Source of the DNA: Syntrophaceae bacterium UBA5744
GTDB taxonomy: Bacteria; Desulfobacterota; Syntrophia; Syntrophales; UBA2192
DNA length: 46,128 nt
Direction: 5' to 3'
Assembly (NCBI GenBank): GCA_002419215.1
Contig: DIFQ01000056.1
Location: 684-46,811 of the forward strand
Positions within the stretch are counted from its first letter, which is position 1; each line of letters opens with the position of its first letter. Made by a program: the position numbers and the translations under genes. Shown here piece after piece: positions 1 through 7,900 of this stretch. The notes beneath the pieces are model-generated. The model made no database searches and had not been told where the DNA came from. It saw only the letters and a program-made list of their open reading frames with translations.

Positions 1-492
1 ATCCAGACCTGCCTGGCCATCGTGGACGCCCAGAAGGAGTATGCCGTCCTGGACCGCGATACCGATCAGCTCCTGGAATACGCCCGCAAGTTCGAGAGCG
101 AGAAAGGGAAAAGCGACGGCCTGTACTGGGAAACGGCCCCGAATGAGCCCCTGAGCCCGCTGGGGCCGCTCGTTGCCCGTGCGACGGCCGAGGGATACAA
201 GAACGGCGAGCAGATGTCCCCCTACCACGGATACTTTTTCAGGATCATCACGGCCCAGGGAGAGAATGCCAACGGGGGCGCCTACAGCTACATCGTGAAC
301 GGCAACATGATCGGCGGATTCGCCATCGTGGCCTATCCGGCCCTTTACCGGTCATCCGGCGTCAAGACCTTCACCGTGAACCACGAAGGCATCGTCTACG
401 AAAAGGACCTCGGGCCGGATACGGCGCAGCTCGCAGCGGCTATCGAGGTCTTCGATCCCGACAAGTCATGGAAGAAAGTGGAGGCGAAGTAA
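1..492 (+). CDS. DUF2950 family protein, 5'-truncated
   Basis: The reading frame is open from base 1, so the gene begins outside the window. The GTG at 22 is an internal Val codon rather than a convincing start, because seven codons before it continue the same domain. The 163 visible residues match the C-terminal part of DUF2950 as I remember it: a DAQ-EYA segment, a DGLYW block, SPLGPLVARA, a YHGYFFRI block, GGAYSY, NGNMIGGFA and a VNHEGIVYEKDLGPDT segment before a DPDKSWKK end. DUF2950 proteins are usually exported and often sit beside DUF3300 genes, and their function is unknown. A strong symmetrical terminator follows about 105 bases after the stop. The family call is confident. The N-terminus and any signal peptide cannot be seen. 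Confidence 0.85.
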   Translation: MQTCLAIVDAQKEYAVLDRDTDQLLEYARKFESEKGKSDGLYWETAPNEPLSPLGPLVARATAEGYKNGEQMSPYHGYFFRIITAQGENANGGAYSYIVNGNMIGGFAIVAYPALYRSSGVKTFTVNHEGIVYEKDLGPDTAQLAAAIEVFDPDKSWKKVEAK

Positions 493-596
493 CGGCAGGG
501 CGCCCCCGATGTCTCGAGAGGCCATCCTCATCCAGGGAACGGCCTGTTGAAAACGGCTGTACGCGCGACGTCCCCTTCGGCGTTCGGGGAATAAAT

Positions 597-626
597 AAAG
601 GCAGGGCCATTTCCGGCCCTGCCTTT
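597..626. terminator. Symmetrical rho-independent terminator
   Basis: A 9-bp GC-rich stem (600-608 with 615-623) closes a 6-base loop. It is flanked by AAA on the left and TTT on the right, so it can act in both directions. It lies between the plus-strand DUF2950 gene and the convergent minus-strand gene ending at 645. Confidence 0.85.
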
Positions 627-644
627 CGCGGGTTATAACAGCCT

Positions 645-947
645 TTACTCGGCGCAGACGGTGAGGTTCGTCCTCATGCTCAGACTCCCGAGATCCCGCT
701 CGGCCGGCAGACGGATGAGCCGGATCTTGTTGTTCGGCCGCAGCTTGTAGAAACGCTCGATCGCGTTGATGAGGGAACGCGCAACAATGTAATAAATCTT
801 GTCCTCCTCGGCCTCCTGGAAGACATAGTGAAAACGATTGCACGCGACCCGCAGCCTGGTGCGGGGGTTGCGAGCATAATAACAGATCATCCACTTCCTT
901 AAGTTTCTAATTTCCTGGCACCACGGTGCGAGGAAATTTAATTTCAT
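645..947 (-). CDS. Small hypothetical protein
   Basis: I do not recognise this family. The 100-residue product starting MKLNFLAPW is basic, with no signal peptide and no clear membrane segment. It contains an aromatic/charged region (FHYVFQEAEEDKIYYIV) and ends TNLTVCAE. I chose the ATG at 947 because AGGA lies five bases upstream. An ATG at 974 in the same frame adds nine residues (MGAMSIRNS), but its AGGAG lies about 14 bases away. Amino-acid composition looks natural, unlike the overlapping frames, which are Arg/Ser/Pro-rich. The gene converges on the DUF2950 gene and shares its terminator. Confidence 0.6.
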   Translation of the reverse strand: MKLNFLAPWCQEIRNLRKWMICYYARNPRTRLRVACNRFHYVFQEAEEDKIYYIVARSLINAIERFYKLRPNNKIRLIRLPAERDLGSLSMRTNLTVCAE

Positions 948-1078
948 AGAGTTCCTGATTGACATCGCACCCATTCATATCGGAATCACTCCTGATTTCT
1001 TTGGATTTGAAATTTTTCTTCCGCACCGCTGCCAGCCCGTTCAAACATGATCAGTTCCCGGTACTTCCGTGAGCCTCG

Positions 1079-1375
1079 TTACACGATCTTCTTCTCGATC
1101 GACCATCCCAGCTTGCCGGTCTTGATCCCCCTGCAGGCGGAATGGTATTCGAATTCGAAAATAATGCTTCCCGGATTGGGTTCGTCCGGCTTGACCCTGT
1201 AGCCCAGGATGGCCCCCCCGTAGAAAGACGGCTCCGTGCGCTTTTTGTGAAAATAGATATGCCCTCCGATGAGCTTTTTGGCCTTGTCTTCATCGAGCTT
1301 CCAGCTGCCGCATTCCCAGATCTTATCCCGCAGCTTGATGAAATTATCCGCCTTTTCGATTACATGGATCTGCAT
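1079..1375 (-). CDS. Conserved-looking hypothetical protein, 98 aa
   Basis: The product begins MQIHVIEKADNF and has no signal peptide or membrane segment. Features are WECGSWKLDEDKAKKLIGG, a HIYFHKK segment, SFYGGAILGYR, and a C-terminal GWSIEKKIV. The mix of hydrophobic strands and charged loops suggests a small alpha/beta cytoplasmic protein. An AGGAG eight bases before the ATG strongly supports the start. I have the impression of a recurrent uncharacterised family with a conserved IGG.IYFH.K pattern and FEFEY, but I cannot name it. It stands alone on the minus strand with 104 bases to the next minus gene, so no functional context is available. Confidence 0.7.
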   Translation of the reverse strand: MQIHVIEKADNFIKLRDKIWECGSWKLDEDKAKKLIGGHIYFHKKRTEPSFYGGAILGYRVKPDEPNPGSIIFEFEYHSACRGIKTGKLGWSIEKKIV

Positions 1376-1895
1376 TCTGCGTGCTCCTTTCGAAACGGGT
1401 CAAGAAACACAAAGCCCCGTCTCATCGTAATGGACAGGGCTTCAATTTTATCCGTGGTTTCCCTGTATGGGAAAAGAGGGCATCAAAGTTTTGAATGATG
1501 TCGATTACATTGTTGATTCCATAATGGTCCCTATTGCCGGAAAGTCAAGAGAATACTGTGCAGAACCTCCCGACGCGCTGCTTCCGGCAATCGGAATGAG
1601 GGGAAAGGGGGCATGTTTCCGCCCGGGATAGGGGATTCCCCGATTGGAACCAAGGTATCGGGCATCGGAAATCGCGTCCTTTCCCGATGGTCCATTGCGT
1701 GCAATCAATTAAAATGATATACGAGTCAAGCCGTTACATCGTGAAGGGCCGGTTCGACGCATTGCGCGCCTTCTTTTTATCCGTCAACCGGCCTGAATGC
1801 GTCATGTCCGGCTGGCCGGGCGCGTCGGAGAGAACTTCCTCACATTTAGATCGCCATGCAGGCGAGGTCTTCCGGCAAACGAGGGCCGTCCATTT
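1376..1895. other. Non-coding stretch without a recognised feature
   Basis: About 520 bases separate the divergent genes at 1375 (minus) and 1896 (plus). Short frames on both strands have unnatural compositions and lack ribosome-binding sites. Promoters for both flanking genes should lie here, but I see no convincing -35/-10 pair. An imperfect inverted repeat with AGCCC/GGGCT arms lies near 1412-1441, with a loop too long to be convincing. Confidence 0.5.
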
Positions 1896-2948
1896 ATGAA
1901 GCTCGAAGCCCTTCTTCTTTTTTGCCTGCTCCTGATCCTGATCTTCCCTCGCGCCGCCCAGGGCCAGGAGGACAAGAATTACGGCAGCTGGAGCCTTTAC
2001 TGGGAAAATGATTACCTCGCCAAGACCGACAGCAATTACACCAACGGAGGGAGGCTGAGCTGGACGTCGCCCTGGATTTCCTGGAAACAGGACGCTGATT
2101 CCGTCCCCCCCGGCGCCACCCCCTGGTATCATTCCCTGATCACGGCGATGCCCTTCTTCTACGCGCCCGGGTCTCAATCGGGCATGTTTCTCGCCGTCGG
2201 CCAGAATATTTACACCCCTGATGATGTGTATCGGCAGGACCTCATCGTCGATGACCGCCCCTACGCGGGATATTTGTACCTCGGGTTTGGCCTGATCAAG
2301 AGGAACGCCCGGCACATGGACACGCTGGAGGTGGATGTGGGGATCGTGGGCCGCCACTCCTACGCCCAGGATGTCCAGGAACAGGTCCACAAATGGATTG
2401 GAAATGACGAGCCCAAGGGCTGGGCAAACCAGCTGCAGGACGAGCCGGCCCTGGAGATCACCTACGAGCACAAGTGGAAATGGCTCAATGCGGAAACAGG
2501 CGATCACTGGGGATACGACCTGATCCCCCACGCGGGGTTCGCTGTCGGCAATGTCGCGATCTATGCCAACGCGGGGGCGGAGTTCCGTTTCGGCTGGAAG
2601 AGGCCCCGTGACTTCGGGACCTGTACCATACGCCCGGGTTGCGAAAGCGGCGCGTTTCCCGACTACGAGAACCAGGATCGTTCGGGAGGCAGTCGTTTCG
2701 GCGTATTTCTCTTTCTGGGCGCCGATGCGCAGGCCGTTGCGCATGACATCTTCCTCGACGGGAACACGTTTCAAGACAGCCACAGCGTGGACAAGAAACC
2801 TTTCGTCGCCGATTTTTCGACGGGCCTGGGCTTTGCCACTTCCAATCTGAAAGTGACCTATGCCGTCGTGTACCGGACCAAGCAGTTCGATTCGCAGCCG
2901 CAAAACGAGCAGATATTCGGCTCCCTGCTGCTTTCCTATTACTATTGA
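1896..2948 (+). CDS. Lipid A deacylase LpxR family protein (DUF2219)
   Basis: This is a probable outer-membrane beta-barrel related to LpxR, which in Salmonella and Helicobacter removes the 3'-acyloxyacyl group of lipid A. A signal peptide occupies residues 1-23 (hydrophobic run, cleavage near AQG-QED). The mature N-terminus carries the family signature ENDYLAKTDSNYTNGG (N38, D39, T44, N50), and a GRHS motif with H154 followed by EPKGWANQLQDEP matches the second conserved block. The chain ends in aromatic residues (SYYY), as barrel proteins often do. Length (350 aa) is typical. The ATG at 1896 is preferred over an upstream start 33 codons earlier because it opens the signal peptide and has GAGGG about ten bases upstream. 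Family membership is confident. The lipid substrate here is inferred. Confidence 0.88.
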   Translation: MKLEALLLFCLLLILIFPRAAQGQEDKNYGSWSLYWENDYLAKTDSNYTNGGRLSWTSPWISWKQDADSVPPGATPWYHSLITAMPFFYAPGSQSGMFLAVGQNIYTPDDVYRQDLIVDDRPYAGYLYLGFGLIKRNARHMDTLEVDVGIVGRHSYAQDVQEQVHKWIGNDEPKGWANQLQDEPALEITYEHKWKWLNAETGDHWGYDLIPHAGFAVGNVAIYANAGAEFRFGWKRPRDFGTCTIRPGCESGAFPDYENQDRSGGSRFGVFLFLGADAQAVAHDIFLDGNTFQDSHSVDKKPFVADFSTGLGFATSNLKVTYAVVYRTKQFDSQPQNEQIFGSLLLSYYY

Positions 2949-3070
2949 GGGGGCTTCCGGAAGACGGAAGTCAGCAAAAGAAAAGGGCCCGCTCAAAACG
3001 GCGGCGAAAGAGGGTCGATGCTCCGGCGAGGCGGGCCTGGGATCATGAAGGGTCTTCGGGAGGTGTGACG

Positions 3071-3688
3071 ATGGAATTGCTGCAAGCCATTCAGTCCAGA
3101 AGAAGCATCAGGAAGTTCAAAAGCAACGAGGTGCCGGACGCTGTCATCCGGGAATTGCTGGATGCCGCAAGGCTGGCTCCGTCCGGCTCCAACCTGCAGG
3201 CGACCCGGTTCGTCGTCATCAAGAGCCCGGTGGAAAGGATGAAATTGAAGGAATGCACCCCTCTGCCCTTCGTGGCGCACGCGCCCGTCATCATCGCCTG
3301 CTGCATCGACAGGGAGGCCATGGGCAACACCCTGGTGAGATACCGGGAGCTCATGGAAGCGCAGGCCTTTGTCGGCACCCCGCTCGACGACGACCCTGCC
3401 TTGCTGGAAGCGGCAGCGAAGAGGCAGAGCGGCATGGATCAGGCCACCGTAAAGGCCTATCTGACCCTGAATGCGGCCATCGCCATCGAGCACATCGTCT
3501 TGCGGGCGGTCGATCTGGGGCTGGGAAGCTGCTGGGTCATGATGTTCAACAGCGCAAAGGCAAAGAGGATGCTGGAGCTCGACGACCGGTACGACGTGGT
3601 TGCCCTGCTGCCCGTCGGCTACCCGGATCAGTCCCCGGCGGCAAGACCCCGGCTGCCGCTGGAGGAATTGATCCTGAAAGAAGTCTAG
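3071..3688 (+). CDS. Nitroreductase family FMN-dependent oxidoreductase
   Basis: The 205-residue cytoplasmic flavoprotein starts MELLQAIQSRRSIRKF, the usual FMN-phosphate-binding opening of the family. PSGSNLQATRF around residues 38-48 is the second flavin-contact motif, and GLGSCWVM plus VGYPDQ are the conserved C-terminal blocks. Family members use NAD(P)H to reduce nitroaromatics, quinones or other acceptors, and the natural substrate cannot be told from sequence. GGGAGG seven bases before the ATG fixes the start. The frame extends 42 codons further upstream, but that extension is Arg/Lys-rich and unrelated to the family. The gene appears monocistronic, with a hairpin terminator about 60 bases downstream. 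Confidence 0.88.
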   Translation: MELLQAIQSRRSIRKFKSNEVPDAVIRELLDAARLAPSGSNLQATRFVVIKSPVERMKLKECTPLPFVAHAPVIIACCIDREAMGNTLVRYRELMEAQAFVGTPLDDDPALLEAAAKRQSGMDQATVKAYLTLNAAIAIEHIVLRAVDLGLGSCWVMMFNSAKAKRMLELDDRYDVVALLPVGYPDQSPAARPRLPLEELILKEV

Positions 3689-3750
3689 GGCTCTCCACGC
3701 GGCCCCTGGGCAGGGGCACAAAGATGCGGCAAGCGTGACATGCACGGCAA

Positions 3751-3795
3751 TGTGAAAAAAGAAAAGGCTGTCCTCATCGAGAGGGCGGCCTTTTT
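3751..3795. terminator. Hairpin terminator, repeat family copy A
   Basis: A 14-bp stem (3762-3775 with 3781-3794, two G-T pairs) closes a 5-base loop. It has A-rich left and T-rich right ends, so it can work in both directions. It is preceded by TGTGAAAAAAGAA, a flank shared with copies C, D and (nearly) G in this window. Confidence 0.8.
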
Positions 3796-3951
3796 CTGTC
3801 TGACGCCTGCAGGGAAGGCCGGGGGAAGGGGGACAGAAGAGCCTTACCCGCATCGGGGAAAAGCAGGCGTCAACTAGGGGTTTCCCCGATTTCGAAACCT
3901 GCGCCCAAGCGTATCATGAAACAATAATGTCGAGAAAGGAGGTACAGGCCT

Positions 3952-4653
3952 ATGAGCAAACCCGACAGGCTCGACAGGGTGTACAACATCATCCTGAAGC
4001 GGTTCATCGAAACGGGGCAGGCGCCGCACTACACGGAAATCGCGGCGCAAGCCGGCGTGCCGGTGGAGGAGGGGCGACGGGCGCTCCACGACCTGGTTGA
4101 CGCGGGCATCCCCGCGATGTGGCTCTATCCCGAGACGGACCTGCTCTGCAGTTTCGCGCCTTTCAGCAATCTCCCGACACAATACCGGATCAGCGTCGAC
4201 GGCGTGCAGAAATGGTTCGGCCAGTGAGGGTTCGAATCGCTGGCAGTTAGCTGGCTTTATCCCGGCCAAGTGGTCCGCGTCGATGCGCCCTGCCTCGATT
4301 GCGGCGCGCCCGTCCGTGTCGAGATGAAGGACGGAGCGGTCCTGAAAGAAGAGCCGAAAGGGGTCATGGGGTATGTCGCTGTACCCTTCTCAGCGTGGTT
4401 TCGGCGATTTCCCTATGCCTGAAGCACCATGAACCTCTTCCGGTCGGAAGAGCACATCCGGAACTGGTCCCGGTTCGATCCCGCCGCGGAACAGGGCATC
4501 GTCCCGCTTGCGGACCTGGTCAGGCTGTTCTCGCTTGACATGTTCACAAAACGGCTCGAGCCCGATTACGCCACGCGCAGCGGCGCCTACGCGGGCGAAT
4601 TCCTTGCGGCCGTCGCCGATCTGGGCAAAACGCGCCCCTTCTGGCGCATGTAA
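3952..4653 (+). CDS. MerB-like organometallic lyase, probable selenoprotein with two in-frame UGA codons
   Basis: The frame encodes 233 residues if TGA at 4225 and TGA at 4420 are read as amino acids. Residues 1-91 form a helical, winged-helix-like N-terminus ending ISVDGVQKWFGQ. The rest resembles alkylmercury lyase MerB. By my remembered alignment the first TGA takes the place of MerB Cys96 (WCALD), with Glu for Asp99 three residues on. The second TGA takes the place of Cys159 (FCCH), followed by STMNLFRSEEH. These are the two catalytic cysteines that cleave the carbon-mercury bond. APCLDCGAPV matches the region of MerB Cys117. The start has GGAGG nine bases upstream. Automatic callers will split this into 3952-4227 and 4429-4653. 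I recall a MerB-like selenoprotein family named SaoL, to which this may belong. A pseudogene is the alternative, but the frame is otherwise intact. Confidence 0.8.
4225..4254 (+). promoter_or_regulatory. First UGA codon with weak SECIS-like hairpin
   Basis: TGA at 4225-4227 replaces the codon for the first catalytic Cys of the MerB family. Downstream, GCT (4239-4241) can pair with AGC (4249-4251) around a 7-base loop containing GTT at positions 22-24, counting U of UGA as 1. Two further pairs (U-G and C-G) are possible past a bulged T at 4252. The G-U position matches the bacterial rule, but the stem is short. Confidence 0.4.
4420..4452 (+). promoter_or_regulatory. Second UGA codon with strong SECIS-like hairpin
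   Basis: TGA at 4420-4422 replaces the second catalytic Cys codon. A perfect 7-bp stem (4435-4441 with 4446-4452) closes a GGTC tetraloop. Counting the U of UGA as 1, the loop occupies positions 23-26. In the E. coli fdhF SECIS the essential loop G and U are 23 and 24. Here G-U is at 24-25, an almost exact match in geometry. Confidence 0.65.
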
Positions 4654-4677
4654 CAGTCGGGCAGCAAACAGCAGGGG

Positions 4678-4716
4678 CACAAAAGGTCGTTCTCATCACG
4701 GGGAGGGCCTTTTGTG
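4678..4716. terminator. Hairpin terminator, repeat family copy B
   Basis: A long stem (4678-4694 with 4700-4716, one mismatch and several G-T pairs) ends in TTTTGTGG. It follows the MerB-like gene by 25 bases, which supports 4653 rather than 4227 as the true end of that gene. It is the most diverged member of the hairpin family. Confidence 0.7.
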
Positions 4717-4749
4717 GTTTTGATACAGACCTCGAGGCGCCGCCCCTGT

Positions 4750-4780
4750 CAACGGGCCGGCCCCCGAGGGTGGCCCGTTG
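4750..4780. repeat. Nine-bp inverted repeat
   Basis: CAACGGGCC (4750-4758) pairs perfectly with GGCCCGTTG (4772-4780) around a 13-base loop. No T-run follows, so it is not an obvious terminator. It lies about 170 bases upstream of the next start and could be an operator or an mRNA leader structure. No function can be assigned. Confidence 0.5.
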
Positions 4781-4946
4781 ATTCAGATCATCCCAAGTAA
4801 CTGTAATCGTTGATTTTCGTCCCGAAGAGGCGGCGGCATGCTCCTTGAATACATACCCTCCCGGAGGACCCCGGCGGCATGGACCGAAATCCATTCGGCT
4901 ACGCCGGGGCCCCCGAATCATTCGGAACTGCCGGGAGGACAGCCAG

Positions 4947-7900
4947 ATGCGATTCAGTACCCGCCTCGAGAAAATGATTCTTGCCTGCGCGTGCAGCCTG
5001 CTCGCGCTGTGCCTGATGGCCGGCGCCGCGCCGGCCCAGGCGGCGCAGAGGGGCGATGAAAAGGATGACGACATCCTCGTCCGGCTCGAAGGTCTCCAGC
5101 TGACTCCCCCCGACGTCGCCGTTGCGAAGCTGCTCCTCGAGTTCAAGCGCAGCGGCGGCGGTGACGCCGCTGCGGCCAAATTCTTCCGGGATCTCGCGGG
5201 CCGGGGCTCCGGCATGCGCGACGTGATCGGCGTCAAGACGAAGCTCCGTGAGGCAGGGGTTGCCGAATCCTTCCTCGGGGCACCCTACGGGGCGGGGGGC
5301 ACACCGGTGGAGAAGGCGCTGCTCTCCTACCGCAGGCAGGTGACCCTGGACGGCATCCGGCACGTCGTCAGGGAGTTTGCCGGCCGCAGCAGCCGCAACT
5401 CGGTCTTTCTCGCCGAGATCGGGAAGTGGCCCCACCAGGCCGCCGAAGCCCTCACTTTTTCCGGCGACATCGACTTCAGTTTCGTATCCAACGACACCAA
5501 GCTCACCTACGCCATGAAACAGGCTTACGACCAGTACATCCAGGGCAGGACGGGGCTCACGGCGGGCCAGATCGACAGCGTCTCGACCGCCCACGGCAAG
5601 GCCACCCTCGATGTCTACATCGGCGAGCACGGCAGGATGTACGCCGAGGATCAGATGAGGGGCGGCCAGCTCAAGGAGATCGACCTGGCCGGCGGTCAGG
5701 TGCGCGAGGCCGGGATCCCGGGCAGTCAGGCCATCGAGCGGATGGCCCTCGAGGCCGGGGCGCAGAGCGCCAGGGGGAGTGTCGCCGCCTCGAAGTACGC
5801 CGCAGAGCCGGGGCTTTCCCTGGAGATGGTCCGGCACTTCAACCACGACATCGTCCAGGCGAAGATCTTCGACCCCGTCGACTCGGTGCTGAAGGCCTCC
5901 AAGTACCTTGACCGGAGCAACCGCGGCGGCGCCGCCGGAGCAGGGGGGGACAAGACGGCCGAGTTTGCCCGATCGGTGACCGCGGCGGCCCAGTCCTCCG
6001 ACTGGAAGACCATGGCCCGCCTGTTCAAGGCCCATTTCGGGGATTCGTTCGCCTTCGAGCAGGCCTCCGACGGCGGCCGCATGGTGGCCAGGGTGAAGGC
6101 AAACGCGGAGGCCGTCAACGGCTACTTCGAGACCTGCAACCGGCTCATGTGGGCAAACGCCGAGGCCGGCTTCAAGCTCCGCATCGACGAGATGGAGCAG
6201 AAGATCAGGGACCTGGAATCCAGAAAAGCGGCAAACCCGGAAGACCCCGCCGTTCAGCGGGAAGCCGACGGGCTGCGGCAGGAGCTGGTGAAGCTTACCG
6301 ACATGGTCGAGTCGGAGATCGCCGCGCTCACGAAGGATGCGCACCTGGAGCTGCCCGAGGGGTTCAAGTCGCTCAACGAGCAGTTCAAGGCCATGGTGAA
6401 GGACTTCAACGCGCGCTTCGGCATGCGGGGCCTCAGTCCCGACGAGCTCAAAGAGAAGAAATTCGTCGAGGAGCTGATCCGGTCGCGGCAGAAATCGTCG
6501 CTGCACATCGCCGCGGCATTCGTGATGGACAAGACCGTTGCCGGCGCCGAGAAGGCAAACAACATCCTCGACTACCTGGATGACACGCTCCTCCGCGAGC
6601 TGCGCGGCTCCAACAGGGATTTCGACGGCTTCGTCAACGAAACCAAACAGGCCCGGGCGGCCGCCGCCAGGGACCCGAAAAACGCGTCATCGATCCTGAA
6701 AGGGATCCGGTCGAGCGCCGCCTCGGGCATCCAGGGCGTCAACCAGGCCCTGAACGACACGATCCAGGCGAGCTCCGCGGGCCGGGCCGGCGTGAAGCTG
6801 ATGCTGGTGACGGGCCTTGTCGACGAGACGCGCGCCTACTACGAGGCCTACAATCGCGAGGGCTGGGGCGCCATGGCCACGGAGTTCTTCCGGCGCCGCG
6901 TGCCCGGCGGCTCCGCCCTCGAGCAGCTCGTCATGGAGAACTACATGCTGGCCGGCTGGGAGGCGGTCAAGACGCTCGTGCCGCCCCTGGCCATGGGCGA
7001 GGCGGCCGTCTACATCGGCAAGTACGTCCTGTACGACTACCCCGTCCAGTTCTACTGGAGCGAGCAGCTGGGCGTATTCGTCGACAACCTCTACGCCGGG
7101 GCGAAATTCAAGCTCATCGGCGTCGAGACCTACGAGAGCGCCAAGGTGGGCGACTGGCGCCTGGTCTCGGTGAAATACAGCGGTCAGACCATCAGCCTGG
7201 AGTCGTTCATCAAGTACAAGAAGGAGCAGATCGCGGCGATGCAGGCAGAGCTGAAAAAGCCCCGATCGGCCCGCGACATGTCCCGGAGCTCGCACTACGG
7301 GCTGACGGACCGCCACGACATCGACCGGCTGCTCCGGAACACCATCGCCGCCACGGACCCGGCGCTGCAGTTCGTCGATGAATTGATGAAGCACCCCAGC
7401 GTGGGCCCGAAGCTGGCCTCGCATCTCGGCGACGTCTACAAGACACGCTGGGAGGAAGCAAAGCTCGGGTTCATCCTGACCACGATCAAGCAGCTCGAGG
7501 ACCGCAAGGCCGCCGACGATGCGCTGGCCCGCGGCCAGCTGCCCGAGCTTTTCGCGGAGCTCAGGAAACTGGTGACCGATCTGCAGATCGCCGAGCCGGT
7601 CGAGAAAAACATGGACGCCGAGCTGGACACCAGCAACCTCAAGGCGCTCATGGGGTGGCTCTGGAACTCCAAGCGCGACCTGTTTTCCGAGGGGAACATG
7701 GAGAGCGACATGACCAGGGGCGCCGCCATCGTGCTGCGCTACCTGGAGGCGTACCGGATCGTCTACGACACGCGCAGGGAAACGGAAGAGCTTCTGGGTC
7801 GCAGCCCGGCTTCGGACCGCGGCCGGCGCATCCTCACCGGGCCCGGCTTCCTCGCCGGCAAGATCGAGGCGGACAAGGAGTCGGCCACCCGGTGGTACCA

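Noticed and set aside
1505..1708. 67-codon minus-strand open frame between the unknown gene at 1079 and lpxR-like gene
   Set aside because: No ribosome-binding site, Pro/Gly/Ser-rich composition and no similarity to anything known.
3952..4653. MerB-like gene as a pseudogene or as two separate small genes
   Set aside because: The frame is intact across both TGA codons, family similarity continues through them, both fall on catalytic Cys positions, and a terminator follows only after 4653. A pseudogene remains possible until Sec machinery is confirmed.
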